Shown here piece after piece: positions 1 to 12,522 of a DNA stretch of 64,000 bases. A program made the position numbers and the translations under genes. The stretch is from Lepidodermella squamata (Eukaryota; Gastrotricha), in assembly GCA_047495785.1 (NCBI GenBank), contig JBLDXI010000033.1, positions 1,736,001-1,800,000 of the forward strand, in the 5' to 3' direction. Below the pieces are notes generated by a model. That model was not told the origin of the DNA, ran no database searches, and saw only the letters and a program-made list of their open reading frames with translations. Each line of letters opens with the position of its first letter. Positions within the stretch are counted from its first letter, which is position 1.

Positions 1-250
1 TCATGGCGTTGTTAGTCGGTGGCGGTCTCATCGGGCCGGGCAGGCAAACGGTCGACATGCGCCTGACCCCGGCCGAACCAGCTCGTCGCCCTTCAGTTCC
101 CGGTCTGCTACAATTTTTCGGATCAACTGGCATAAGACGGTTGCACTCTATGAGTTGTCTCAGCTTAGGCGCTGATGTAGATGATGACGACGATAAAACT
201 ATAACTGGCGACGGCGCCGAGGCCGTTCTCGCTTTATGGTGTCGCCGCAT
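1..250 (-). CDS. Left-edge coding exon, probable alternative first exon 7 (partial)
   Basis: On the minus strand an open frame starts at an ATG at 250 and runs without a stop to the window edge. An in-frame TAG lies just upstream of the ATG, and I see no acceptor that would open the frame further, so it looks like a first exon. The predicted start is basic and Ser/Ala-rich (begins MRRHHKARTASAPSP), followed by a run of serines. No domain is visible. It has the same strand and style as six other ATG-starting exons between 411 and 7341, so I take it as the most downstream alternative start of the same gene, whose shared body lies left of the window. The product is not identified. Confidence 0.4.
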   Translation of the reverse strand, partial: MRRHHKARTASAPSPVIVLSSSSSTSAPKLRQLIECNRLMPVDPKNCSRPGTEGRRAGSAGVRRMSTVCLPGPMRPPPTNNAM

Positions 251-410
251 ATTTCCCGGCGACTAATCGAATTATCAGAAGAACAAACTCTCGCGCAAGA
301 ATGCTATGCTTCGTTAGTTTGAGCAGGGTAAAAATAAGGGGCAAACAATTTTGTTAGAACGATCGCAGGGAATTCCTAGGGAGTTGTTGGGCAATCGATG
401 TAAAACTAAC

Positions 411-1027
411 TTGCGCCAGAACGAAAACACATCCCGGCGGGCGCGCTGGTGCGCGGCAGTCGGCGTCGACGTCATGGCGCGTTCCAGTTGCATTTGCATC
501 AGCATTTTCTCGGCGGCCGTCGGCGACGACTCACCGGCCACATCAACGCCGCTCATCGACGAGGCAGAGCGGCTCGGCGGCACGCAAAACCCGAGGTCGG
601 GCAAACTGCTCAGCCGCACGCGCCGCTTCGAACCAGCAGCGGCGGCGGGCGAGACGCTTTGGCGCAGGGCCAATTCGAGCGCATCCACGTTATGGCTCCC
701 CAGCCTCGCCCCGGGTACGTAACTGTGGCACCGAGGCAAACGGCGGGCAGTCGCCTTACTAACATCGCCCTGGGAGGGTGACGACGGCGGCGCAGCGCCC
801 GGGTCATAGCGCCCGGGTGCTCGCAGGATCCCGTGTAAAGTATCACTCGCTTCCTCGGCGTGGATCTGCGCGTCGTCTGGATCTTCCGATGACGCATCGC
901 TGTTCTCCTCCTCCTCCAACTGGGCGAGTTCTGAATCATTCGATTCGTTATCATCCTCGCTAGATGACTTGGAAGACGAGCCCTCGTCATCTTCATCAGG
1001 TCGGTTATTACTAATCGACTCACTCAT
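411..1027 (-). CDS. Probable alternative first exon 6, acidic then Ser-rich N-terminus
   Basis: The frame starts with ATG at 1027, with an in-frame TGA just upstream. The exon ends at a GTTAGT donor after 411, leaving two bases of a codon (phase 2). The roughly 205 residues begin with an acidic/serine stretch (Asp, Glu and Ser for about 60 residues). They continue as a disordered Ser/Pro/Ala region with several Arg-x-x-Ser sites that could be kinase targets. No known domain is seen. It shares strand, starting ATG and phase-2 donor with the other exons in this series. Confidence 0.5.
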
Positions 1028-1276
1028 AATCGCAAAATATCAGGTTGGAAAAATGTAATTTGGTGCTCTGTTCTGTAACTGGCTCGTGTTTTGGGTTTTG
1101 TGAGCTGGAAATAATAATGCAAATGAGGCGTTTCCACGCTCGACGACTAATCCCTGCGATATATGATATACACACACACACAAACGATTTAAAAATAACG
1201 GCGTGAAAATCGCACTTGTTGTTGTTAGTAGTAGTAGACTGGTTATTTTTGGTGATGGTTAGCTGTAATAGCTCAC

Positions 1277-1563
1277 CTTCCGAAAGGCTGGCCGCCTAGC
1301 GCCAGGGCGCCGCGAACAGCGCCGGGCGAGTGCGCGCGCCGTTTGACGGTGAGCCGCGCGTCGTGCACGCCCGCCGCTTCCGCGTCCTTTGTAACGACGA
1401 CGTCGGGCGGCGTCGGCGACCACGACTCGCCGCCGCTGTTCGACCGCAGCCGCATGGCCGCGATCAGGCTGGCGGCCTCGCGTGTGCTCAAAAAACTGGC
1501 GGCCGGATCTATGCCAGTGCCGTCGGCGGAGCGCCACGGCGGTTGTAAACGCGCCTTATCCAT
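1277..1563 (-). CDS. Probable alternative first exon 5
   Basis: ATG at 1563 follows directly on an in-frame TAA. About 95 codons end at a GTGAGC donor after 1277, in phase 2. The GC-rich exon begins MDKARLQPPW and contains a short alanine-rich helix-like stretch (about residues 27-42). No domain is recognised. Its GC content is far above the AT-rich flanks, which supports coding function. Confidence 0.5.
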
Positions 1564-2155
1564 TTAAAAAAGCTGTCGCCGGCCAAAGTTATCCATCGAC
1601 GACAAAACACAACTTCGCTTCTTTGTTGAGACTCGCGATAAAACTCGTTATTATTATGCTAAAACTACTGTGCAAGCAAGAAACCAGCGATTTTTTTTCG
1701 CCTCAGCCAAGTCGCGCTTTGATCGGTGCGTGGCGTGCGTTCAATAGGCCAATGGCTTTTCAAAGGTTGCGAAGAACGACGCGATAGAGTGCGCTTGTTT
1801 ACGCGAATATAATTTGCACGCGATGAAAAAACCTGTGTCGCTTATATACTGTGTTACGCGAACTTTTTCTGGCTTGCCCAACGAAGTTTCGCCTATTCAG
1901 ACGGCGCCAATTGACGGGCGCAATTTAGCGCACAACGAAAGAAAATGGCGGAGGAAATTAGAAAAAAACAGCAGCTCTTCAACGCGAATATATTATTATA
2001 AGAAGTAGAAGAAGACAAATCAATCGGTATATACCTATATGCGAAAAATTATAATTAGTTCACCTCGTTGCGTGCGCGTTAACTATGGCTCGGTTTCTAA
2101 TTATAAGCCGTATTTTTATGTAAAAAAATTCGTATATATATAAAAAAACTTGAAC

Positions 2156-2502
2156 CTGAATAATGAATTATGTGCATCTGTCACGTCAACGCCGTCGTGT
2201 GAAATAATCGACGATTTGTTCGCGTGGTTCGGCGGCGCCGGGCGCCGGTGGATGACGGAGCGCGAGCGGGTGAGCGACGACGGCGACGGTAGAAGGTCGT
2301 CCTGCGGCAGCGCGAGTTTACGGCCCGCACCGGCGACCGGCGGGCCGCGCGGGGGCCTGGCGCCGGCGCCGCGGCCTTTCGCGTTGCGCTGGATATTTTC
2401 GAAACTGGCGCTGGTTCCGAGCGATGATGGGAAGTGATCGTCCTCACTGTCCTCAGCCGAGCCCGGCTTATGAGGAGGCACTTTTCTATCATCAGCAGCC
2501 AT
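2156..2502 (-). CDS. Probable alternative first exon 4
   Basis: The ATG at 2502 opens a frame beginning MAADDRKVPPHKPG, then a Ser/Pro/Arg-rich disordered stretch containing TRSRSVIHRR. The best phase-2 donor is GTTCAA after 2156, which is a weak site; an alternative 3' end is possible. The frame is also open upstream of this ATG to a CTG/GTG region, so the exact start is uncertain. Confidence 0.4.
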
Positions 2503-3543
2503 CGTCACTTGGTCGGCGGTATAGTAATGGCATCGAAGAGGTCGCACGTGTGTGTGATCGACGGGAAATAGCTGCTAAAAACGCGCTCTAATAGTGCATC
2601 ACCGGCAGCTGCAGAAACCAAAAAATCGTAATTTGCCCAATGAAGCGTGAATTTTCAATGCCCCACTTGAGCGTAATGTGCCTCGCGTCAATACCGCTCG
2701 TCAATCAGCTTGACCATTGTGAAAGCCGATAGCGAGAAAAAACACACGTGAAGCACCTCTACAGGTAATGGCGTTATTACTTAATCGCTGTTCAATGTGT
2801 ATATTAAGCTATAGAGAACGCGGAAAAAACATATATATATATACGTATATAGGTATCAGCAAAAAGGTTAGCAATTGAAAACGAATATTTGGTCGAATAA
2901 TGAGGCATCTAACGAGGATGGTAAGATCATGTGTGTGCGTGCGCGTGTGCCTGTGTACACACACTTCTTCTTATTTTCTTCATTCGATTTAAATATAACG
3001 TATCCTCCTCAAAAGCGCACGTATAAGAAAGACTTCGTTATTGATGCTGGCGATAGATGGAAGCAGTGCGCAAATATGCGTATCGATTCCTATTAGCGAA
3101 ACAGCGCCAATTCGCGCGCGCTAGCAGCGCTGGCCGCTGCAATTCACCAAGCCAGATTCTCCAACTTATCTGCGCCCGCCCGATCACTTCCCTCTGGCTT
3201 TTTACGCGTCTGCTAGACAGCAGCACATAACTGCTTTGTAGCCACTTTGTAGCAAGCTGAGATTTTTTCTTTCAATATTCATTAAATTATGCACACAATC
3301 GTGTTATTCCCTATTTGCAAAAATAATAGAATACTTCCGACCGATAAATTATTGGATTGACATTGAGTAGTGGAGCGTCACGCCCTGGAGGCCTAAAATA
3401 GAAATCTAATCCCCCTCAAAGGATCGCCGCGAATTAGATAAAGCCTTCTTTGTTAGTAGGAATTGTTGCTTATTATTTATAATTTCATTTATTATTAGCA
3501 TCTAAACTAAATTGGCGGGGCGGCAAAGTGGTTCAAAACTTAC

Positions 3544-3797
3544 TCGGACGATTCGGCGTCAAGAATCGATAGAGGCGTCATGGGTGACCATTGTGTGGCT
3601 GAATTGATAAAAACACGCCACGGCCGGTCGTCCTCTGACACCGACAGTGAAGTCGCGGGAGTCGCCGCGTCGTAGTACACGGATGATGACGGCGTAGAGT
3701 TGACCAGTTCGGGGTGCGAAAATTCCGGCGGCGGCCACCGCCGATAGATGAAGGATGTTCGTCGAAGGTTGTTTCGACGGTTGAATTCATTCGCCAT
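3544..3797 (-). CDS. Probable alternative first exon 3
   Basis: The ATG at 3797 begins a frame of about 85 codons (MANEFNRRNN...) that ends at a strong GTAAGT donor after 3544, in phase 2. An AG acceptor (TTGAACAG) lies about 30 bases upstream of the ATG and is compatible with phase 2. This exon could therefore also be internal and join one of the upstream exons. It is Ser/Thr/Pro-rich with no recognised domain. Confidence 0.45.
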
Positions 3798-5160
3798 CAG
3801 GTCGGCTCCACCGATTTCGCTTCTGTTCAAATAGAAAAATAGTTTAATTTGAATGTTGATAATTTTTCTCGAATTAAACTAAATTCCTTGAATAATTTCC
3901 GGATCAATAATAAGATGAAATTGAGGGCAGTGGGCCCCAATTGATTTTCGGTCTCGATTCAAAGACCTTTCAGCCTGAGCATGATGGAAATGAATACTAG
4001 GTAAGTACCAGTTAAAGTGAAGTATGAAATTGTGGGTATTTTTTCGCTCGAGTAATTACGACCCAATTTACAGTAATTCGTCTGTTTCAAGCGTGGTAAC
4101 CTGCGATGTTAGAATTACAGTGAAGAGCTAGTTCTCTTTTAAATCAATATTATCATCGCCCCTAACCTATAACTCCCCTAACCTACTACGCGTGTTTTGC
4201 GCCATTAACAGCTAATTTAGGATATTCACTTCATTTTGTAGAATCGATATCGATTTCCAGTATCGATCTTAAAAATCAGTGGTTTTTTCATAGCAGCAAT
4301 CTTGGTAGCTAAGATTGAAAATATTTATATTCCCGAGGGTAACAGGTAGGTACAATAAAAATGTGAGAGTTTTAGGTTGCATTATTGGTCAAGAAAGGAA
4401 AATTTGCTAAAACTCGCTAAAACTAGCAAGAAGAATGTCAGAACCGAAATTTTAGTGTGCAAATATGTAGACACGTTGCTGCTATCAGTTTTCAAGTTTT
4501 TTTTTACGAGTGAAAATTTTTTCTTGAACAATTTGCATGATTAACTGTCGCGGCTGCTTTTCATATCGGTTCTCTGGTAAAAAATTCAAATTTCTAATTT
4601 AGGAGGCAAATTCTTCTTCAAATTCTATTTTAAATGTTTTCAGACGACGGAGTACATATTAAATTCCGCTGCTGAGGCAAATTATCCCTATTCCATTATC
4701 CTCACCTATCTTGGTTCAGGTAGGAATTTAAAATTTCAGAAAAAATGTGATAATTGCGAGCCTAATTTTCTCTTGCTGTTGCAAGAATTGGGAATTTCCA
4801 GCGTTAAGGACTGATTTTTGGCGAATTATTATACAGTTCGTCTGAAATAAGGACAGTGCCGACTAGGCTACCATTTTTGACCTGGTAAACGACCTTGAAG
4901 TCCCAAAATGTCGGATAAGGTCCTTTCAGGCTACTTTTGGACCCAGAACACGATGACATAAAAAAAAATTAGGGGGTAAAATTTTTGGTTTGGTCATAGA
5001 TTAAATTAGATAGACCAAACGATTTAAGTAACAATCACATTAGAAACGAATCATAATTATTTAGTAAATAAAATCCCAGGATTGCGTGGGTAACAAAATT
5101 AGGCAGGTCAAGAATTGGTCGGGGATACACCGCAAATCGGGGGTGTCATGCTAGACTAAC

Positions 5161-5729
5161 GATATGTAGTTAGACGCCCGTCTTCGGGCGGCAAATAACT
5201 CGAACCTGCGTCGCAGGTACAGGGCCGAACTGAGGCTGCCCCTCTTTTTAGATAAGGCGTCGATCACATTTTGCTTAGCGTCATAGTTGAGCTGAACAGC
5301 GGGCACGGATAAATGGCGGGTATATTCTAATTGGCTGTAAGAAGGCGATAGATGAAGTCGATGGCTCGACGAACCGGCGTGGTTAATCGCCCGATTGCAC
5401 AGATCGGGCAGGTTTGAGCAGCCTGGCGAGGAAGAACAAGTATGATTTTGGTCGTAATTACTGGTGTAAAGCGATGGCGGCCGCAACAGGCACAAGTCGT
5501 CGCGGGAGGCAAGCATGCAGCAAGCGTCGCAAGGCAAGTGGCGCGAACCTGATGTTAGCGAGCGAGCGGTGGCCGGCGACGAATTGGCCGATGACGTCGC
5601 CGAAGAAGTCGACGGCGGTGCCGGGCGAATTGTTATGCTGATCGGCGCCTGAGGCTGTGAGCCATTCATCAGCTCGCCGGAGGACGCCGAGTGAGGCGGC
5701 CGTTTTTTGATCGATATATTTTCACCCAT
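5161..5729 (-). CDS. Probable alternative first exon 2
   Basis: The ATG at 5729 has an in-frame TAA a few codons upstream. The exon ends at a GTTAGT donor after 5161, in phase 2, the same donor type as the 411-1027 exon. The roughly 190 residues begin MGENISIKKRPPHSASS, followed by a Ser/Ala/Thr-rich stretch, a small cysteine-rich patch (DACCMLA...) and an Arg-rich end. No domain is recognised. Confidence 0.5.
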
Positions 5730-6964
5730 CAATTCGCCGTCATGTTCAAATTATAGTCGTCAACTTCAGATCATCGATATTAATAGTATTAATAATTACA
5801 AAATTTACAACGAGTATATAGCTAAGAATTCAAGGTAGATTGACCAAGTGCCATTAGCCCACATGCAGGCTAGGGTGTGAAAAAAAAATCGAAGAGAATT
5901 TCCCGGATATTGATCAAGAGGAATGTTATTCGCAAATTGTTGTAGAGCTATTATCATAGACAGGTTTTCATTATTGAGGATTAGGTATACACGTTATAGG
6001 TATATAAAATATCTTTTGCGTGATAAATGCAGTTATCTACCATGCGAGGCTAAATTCGCACTTATTTGCTCTTAACCTAGATGTGCAAAAAAATAACAGA
6101 AAAAATTGGCAGGTGATTTCCACCCAATTCTAAGGTGAGCATCATCTATCGACTGCGCTCTTCCACGTGAAAAAAAAGAAGAGTGCGATATCTATCGAGT
6201 GGCATAACATTTATAATTCTGTAGCAAGTACTTCGCAACGCCAGATAGGCAGTCTTAGTAAAAATGATAATAATAATAATAATAAATGCAAGGCAGTGCC
6301 GTACTTTTGGCGGTATGGGGTCCCTCATTTCATGCTCGACCAAACGCGCACGGCGGGCACTTGCAGCCTTCTAAAAGACAATGATCTTAAAATGCTAATT
6401 TTATTCTTCTGACTTTTTCAGCATGGCTGAGCTGATTTTTTTTGTTCGCACTCTAATAATTAGCACGAAATGTTTAAGATTTATTAGATAACAACATTAT
6501 CAGGTATATAAATCGCAAAAAAGCATTTATATTGATTGAAAAAAATATCAAATACTACGAGAAATAAATCAAATTTAGCAGATAGAACTCGGATATAAAC
6601 GTGGAAACGGCCAATACACACACATAAGAACGAGAGACGCAAATCTCAAGTGGTCTCTGGCTCAAACCTCGGCACCAAAAAGTGTATAAAAAGATCGCCA
6701 GAATAGATCGTTCTTTATTCCAAAAAAACTGTGTATTTTACTTTCGTATTATGTAGTTCAATATAACTCAGTTGAGACTCCCCACTTGATAAACTGTGTG
6801 TGGGAAAGAAAAGTACTGAGACTGATAGTTTATCTCAGGCGGAAATACCCGGTTATCGCGATTCTGTACGCAACACGTGTCAAATTTTCTGATCCGTATT
6901 TTTTTCCTTTTTTTAGAGTAGCACTTAATTTTCTGGGAATTCAGGCCTAAAAAAGTCGACTTAC

Positions 6965-7341
6965 TGGCTTGGGCATGATAGGCGATCTTTGAGCGAGTGT
7001 GACTTGAGAAAAAGGCATCTGCGCTGATTGAAAGATGCCGCTCGAGACTTGCTGAATAGCGGCTGGTCGATCGAAAGCGATGGCGGCGGCATAAAGTTGG
7101 AATTGTGCCGCATGATTGTCGCCTTATTCACCGGCGTCATGTGTGAATAACGCCGTCCGGCCGGATTCGCCGGCTGCGAGGCGCGAAACGGCGGCGGCCG
7201 ATGGGCGACTACATCAGCCCGTTCTTCGTGGTCCCAATCAGCCTCGCGTGAAGATAAGGAAGCGCTTGTTATCACGACTTCGTCGTCATCCGACTCGTTC
7301 ATGTAGTACGAGTCACGCAGTCGGTCGAAGTCGCCTGACAT
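6965..7341 (-). CDS. Probable alternative first exon 1 (most 5')
   Basis: ATG at 7341 lies two codons after an in-frame TAA. The exon runs about 125 codons to a GTAAGT donor after 6965, in phase 2. It begins MSGDFDRLRDSYYMNESDDD and has an acidic stretch, then Pro/Arg/Ser-rich sequence. As the rightmost exon of the series it would give the longest transcript. No domain is recognised. Confidence 0.5.
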
Positions 7342-8968
7342 TTGGGGTTAAATAAATGCTAGTGCATGGCGGCTGAAAGCTGAAGCCTTAAAAATGACTT
7401 CTAAAAAAATGAAGATGAACAAAATATTTTTCTAAGGATTCACTGGCCGCGCTAATTTCACGCGTAATCGCATTTCCCTAGAGGTTGAACACAGACGAAG
7501 AAAACGATACAGAACATAAATAAAAATATGTCGGAAATAAAAAACCGCAGTTTTTAAGATAGGTTTATATTCATCGTGTAGATATTGCGTTATGCAAGAA
7601 ACTGCATGCACTAATGCATTCATTAAAAACGCGTTGATCGATGCCAGCAGTAGCTGCAGCAGCTGTATAACAATTTCAATTTGCCCCAATGACTCGTCTA
7701 CATTCATACAATACACATGTAATAAAAAATAAAAAAACAGAAAGCAGATCCGCTTCTACCGAAAATCATTAATGGCCACATGTTGACCAAATGCTGGAAA
7801 CAATAGCGGAGTATGCCAAGATTTTTTCCTGGCTTGGCATTTTTTGTATCACCTTCAATATTATTACTACGCTTACTCTACCAGCTCGTGTTGACATAAA
7901 CGGGCCTGTTTTTTGTTATTATTATTAATTATTACTACATTATTTCTTATTATCATCACAGCTCTCTACTACCAGGTAGGTGACGATTGCCCTTGTACGT
8001 AATAAAATAAGGAAAATGACGCAAATGCCAAGATTAGCTCAGCAACAAAAAACAGCGACCTATTGAACCTGAATTAAAATAAGGTTGTTAGTAAAAAGAC
8101 AAATTATCGAAAAACTGCGTAAGTTTCATTGTTAATATATTCAAATATTATCAGATATTATAGTTGCTGTCAGAGCCATCTTTCCGAATTAAGGAAGATG
8201 AGAATTAGTAAAACGAAGGAAAATTTTGGGATACTTAATTTTTGGCGCGAAAACTATCAGAAACTTTTCAGAGAAATAAAACGAAAGAAAACAGAACAAA
8301 AAACGCGAATAAGCACAACAAGGCTGTTAACAAAGCTCGGATCAAGAAAATTGAATTTGATAACCTGATCAACAAATGTGTCTATTGAGAGGGCTTTACG
8401 CTACGAGTTGCAGGGTGAGTACGCGCGAATCTCAGAGCTTCTAATCATCATCCTGCGTGAGCCTGAAAATACATGCCTGTGTATAATTATCGATTCGAAA
8501 AACGTTCATTGAGCAGCAACACTGATCGGAATTACAAAAGACGTGCCATGCGGTGATAGCAACAATAGGTTGTAGCAGTAAGTTAGGCTCGAAATACGCG
8601 GCGCGAAAAGTCATCATGCGTATTTGTACAAGTTGATATAATTTAAATAGCAATAATTTGTACACGGCCGGCGATTCTTCCGGAGAATTACGTACACGAA
8701 CACAAGCACACAGCAGCAGCAGGACAGAAAAAACGGAATACTGCTGTTATATCGTAGTATTGTAGTAAATATAAAACCAACCAACAAGCACATACACGTA
8801 TGCATAGTAAATCGAGCAGCTGTTACATGACGAGTGTTTTCTTTGTTTGCTTTTTTTTACATGAGAGAAAATTGAATGAAATTAGACCATGATGTATATG
8901 TATCAGCGAAAATGTAGGCGCAAAGTGCACATAGGAATGCAAAAGGTATATTATTACTAATTCGAAAG
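7342..8968. other. Intergenic, probable upstream region of the multi-promoter gene
   Basis: AT-rich sequence between the 3' end of the LAP gene (minus strand) and the rightmost alternative first exon. It should hold the LAP 3' UTR and the distal promoter of the downstream gene. I see no RNA gene or mobile element in it. Confidence 0.3.
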
Positions 8969-11900
8969 TCACGCTTGAGCGTAATGCGTCGCTTTTTGAG
9001 GCGGACTAGTGATGCTCATGAACTGAGACGGGTCGCCGTAGGGTGACACAACGCCGGGCAGTGCGAGACGAGCCACGCGCAGCTCAACACGTGGACCGCA
9101 CGAGCGCAGTATGTTCACGGCATCAACATGCGAGATTCCTTCGAAAGAACGGCCGTCAACTGCCAGCAGTTTATCGCCCATGTGAAGGGTAGAAGATGCC
9201 GGGCCATCCGGTTGGACCTTAGTCACATAAACTCCCTGTAAAAATTACAAGAAATTATACATTAATCAAGCATCAAAAATCCTCCTTAAACTTACATTAG
9301 GATCATCGAAAGGCAAGTAGCACCCAGAATCGCGACCGCCAGCAATGCTGAAGCCAAGACCCGGATTCTTGAGTATCACGGCTGAAAAGACGCTGTAGTT
9401 TTGCTTCGCATCAACGCTAACTAAATCTGAATCATCCAGATTATGCCCATTCACCGTCTGCTGGCCGTTTTCGGCCTGGAGTTGCTGCTGTTGTTGTTGC
9501 AGGTTCATTTCCATCGGCGCCTCGCCGCCGTTTGACACGCAAGGCGGCGACTGGGCTGGGTTCATCTGAGTCGTGCCGCCACTCGATAACTGGCCAGTTG
9601 TCGAATTGCTACCGCCGTGGTGGGTATGCGCGTCGAAACCGCTGTCAGTAGACCCAGCACCGACTGAAATCAGCGAATCCGGCTCGAGGCGGCCCAGGCA
9701 ATGCGGGGTCGAATGGCCGACGAAACCAGGTAACGCCTGTTGCGGTTGTTTCATCATTTGCCGCGGTTGCTGAACCTGGAGTAAGCCATTTGACGAAACA
9801 TTCGACGGGTTAGAAGCTATGGCGTAGACAGCTTGAGGCGAGCCTGGCTGCTGGGTGTGGAATTGACTTTGCCACTTCTGAGCACTTTGCTGGCCGTTCC
9901 TCATGTGAGGCAGGTGGAGCGAGGGAGCGGCGCTTGAAGCCGAGGTGACGCTGATTGAGCTCAACATTCCGCCGATATCGACCGGCTCATCGGCAAGGGT
10001 AGGCGGCACCCCAGTGCACCCGGCCGGGTCATCGACAGACGGGTGCTGCAGGACGGAGAGGCGGCCTGTCATCGGCCAGTCGTACGACCCCGACATGGGG
10101 CGCTGCATTTGCTGCTGCTGAGGTTGCTGCTGCATTTGAGGCGGCTTTGTCGTGCCCCGGTAAGCATGGCGTTGCGGGTGGTTTCCGGCAAATAACCGGC
10201 GCCTGGCTCCGCTTTCCGTGTCACTCATGCACTCGCGGCTTGGAATCGACATGTCCTAAAGAGAAAAAAATTCATTATGAACCATAGGACAAAAGTAAGA
10301 GGCTAAATTCTCTTTTTGAATTATGTAAATCTATCGGAAAACTTCAAACCATGCTTAAAATTAGTGAATTCGGCCTCGAATTCTAACATCAAAAATTAGT
10401 CAAGCCGGATTACGCAGAAAAAATTCACATTTTGGCTCAAATTTCTGTCTCATCAAATACCTAGTTCAACTTATTACTCATTTTGCTTCATTTTTTGATC
10501 ATTTTTTACCTGGTAATAACGATGTCCAGCGGGCGGAGGGAAGTGGAAATCGTTCATAGTTGGTCCACCGTAATAGCCCATAGGAAGAGGCGGCCGGCCG
10601 ACGGGTTGGTCTTGTTGGAAAGGCTCGAACGGCCTACAAAGTCCAGCCCCGCCGCCGTAGTGGCTCGCGCCGCCTCCACCACTGCGGCCCATGCGATGGC
10701 CGTGGAACCGGTATGCGCCAACGTCGCTCTGGTAGCCGTTGACGTCGTCCAGCCCATCGTCCATCTGCACGACCATCGGATTGCGCCGGTTCGACCGCCG
10801 CCGGTGCTGGCTAGGCACTTCATCGGGGCCCATGTAGCCCAGGTCCTGATTGCGGCGTGATCGCGGGGGGTTCGCCGTATTCTCATTATCCCCTATCGAT
10901 TCCGCGTAATTGCTATCGCGGCCCTTTCCACTGCCGCCTTGCGTGTTTTCGCCCACGTTTTCCTCCTCCTCTTCAACCCCGGCGAGGCGTTGCTGCGTGA
11001 TCGGCGGCGCGCCCCTGTGGCGCGACGACCGCCCGCCGAGTGACTGAGAGTTGCTAGAATCCTTGCACGGGCTGGCCATCGCGGCTCTCTGCGGCAAAAG
11101 AAAACACGTCAGAACACGTTGGCCACTCGACGGGTCGGTGTCTTCGTGCAATTGAACGACAGGTTTCGACTGGCCCTCTGTCAACCACAGCGCCTGTAAC
11201 TGGTGCAGGCTTATAAAACTGTACGGCAGCGAGACCAGGGCGTTGCCCGACAAAACAAGCACTTTCAGGCGCCGCAACCCGCCGAGTTGGTCGGGCAGGC
11301 GCGCTAGACGGTTATTTGCCAGTGAGAGCAATGACAAATTCGAACATGAGCCGAGTTCGCCCGGCAAATCCGCCAGTCTGTTATCATCGAGTTGCAACGT
11401 GTGAAGATGACGCAACATTCCGATTGACGGCGGCACCCAATCTATGCGATTTTTCGAGGCGTTCAACTCGGCCAGGGTTGAAATGTAGCCCAGCTGGGCC
11501 GGTAGACTCTCCAAGGCATTATTATCAACTTTGAGCGTTGTTAAATTTTCCAGGGCACATAGCGATTCCGGTAGAGACCTTAGCCTGTTCGATGACAGGT
11601 GTAGATCTCCGAGAGAAACCGGTAGCGGTTCTGACGGCAATTGAACAATGTGGTTACACGACCTAGATCAAAAATGATGAGGCGGCTTTTCAAACACAAA
11701 CGCAACAAAGGCTTACAAATCGAGGAAGATCAGCCGCGAAAGAGGTGAGAGAGCGCGTGAGGAAATGCGCGAAATACGATTGTTATCGCAACACAATTCA
11801 TGCAAGTTGGTAAGACAGCCGATAACATCTGGCATTTCCGTCAGGCGGTTTTTGCCTAGATCAAGCCGTTCCAGTTGCACCAGTGACGATATCGACTGCG

Positions 11901-12522
11901 GTAGCACCTGTATGCTATTTTCGCGCAACTCTAGAACGCGCAAGTTCGATAGGCGGCCGAGCGCGGCGGGCAAATACTCGATCGATGCGCTATTCAGACA
12001 CAATTTCACCAAACTGAAAATTTAAAAATTAGAATAGATATTTTTCATGAAATTTCCAACATACCTGAACAGATGAGTTATTGCGAGGCTAGAAATATGG
12101 ATAGGGTTAACAGACAAATCGAGGACTTTGAGACTTCTGCATGACGCGATACTTTGTGGCACATCAACTAAGAGATTACGGCTGACATCCAGTTCTTCCA
12201 ATAGCAAGCAATTTCCGAGAGAATTGGGCAACTGCGTCAACTCATTATCGCAGAGTGTCAATTTGCGAAGATTAGTACAGCTAGAAAACAACTCAGGGGC
12301 GAGAGTGGTGAGTTGGTTCTTGTCGAGATGCAACTCCTCGAGAGTCCGCTGATTTCGGAAAACATCACCCGGGATTTCCTTCAGACCCTTATGCCTATAA
12401 ATCACATCTAGAATGACATATTAATCCTGCCAGACGTTGACTTACCGATAATCTAGGATGCGCTCATCCTTGTCTCGCGATGCCCGGCAGCAAGCGAAAA
12501 GCTTCTTCTTAAATCCAGGCAT
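8969..12522 (-). CDS. LAP-family leucine-rich repeat and PDZ scaffold protein (Scribble/Erbin/LET-413 type)
   Basis: Six exons: 12522-12446, 12394-12065, 12013-11717, 11662-10510, 10255-9296 and 9235-8969, giving 1027 residues. The N-terminus MPGFKKKLFACCRASRD resembles the basic, cysteine-bearing start of Scribble and LET-413, a likely palmitoylation and membrane site. About a dozen LRRs follow (LxxLxLxxNxLxxLP) up to about residue 400, then the typical LAP-specific segment ending ...GQRVLTCFLLPQ. A long disordered Gln/Ser/Gly-rich linker leads to one C-terminal PDZ domain with a GLGF motif (NPGLGFSIAGGRD). A single PDZ suits Erbin/LET-413 better than four-PDZ Scribble. Proteins of this family act at the basolateral cortex in epithelial polarity. 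Start chosen because it gives the family N-terminus and fits the first donor. Confidence 0.88.

Larger units (their letters stand above)
1564..6964. other. Non-coding stretches between the alternative first exons
   Basis: The AT-rich stretches 1564-2155, 2503-3543, 3798-5160 and 5730-6964 hold no convincing gene. They would be introns, and each could carry the promoter of the exon to its left. Short CA/TG and AT runs occur, for example at 1170-1182 (just left of this range) and 2826-2852. Confidence 0.4.
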
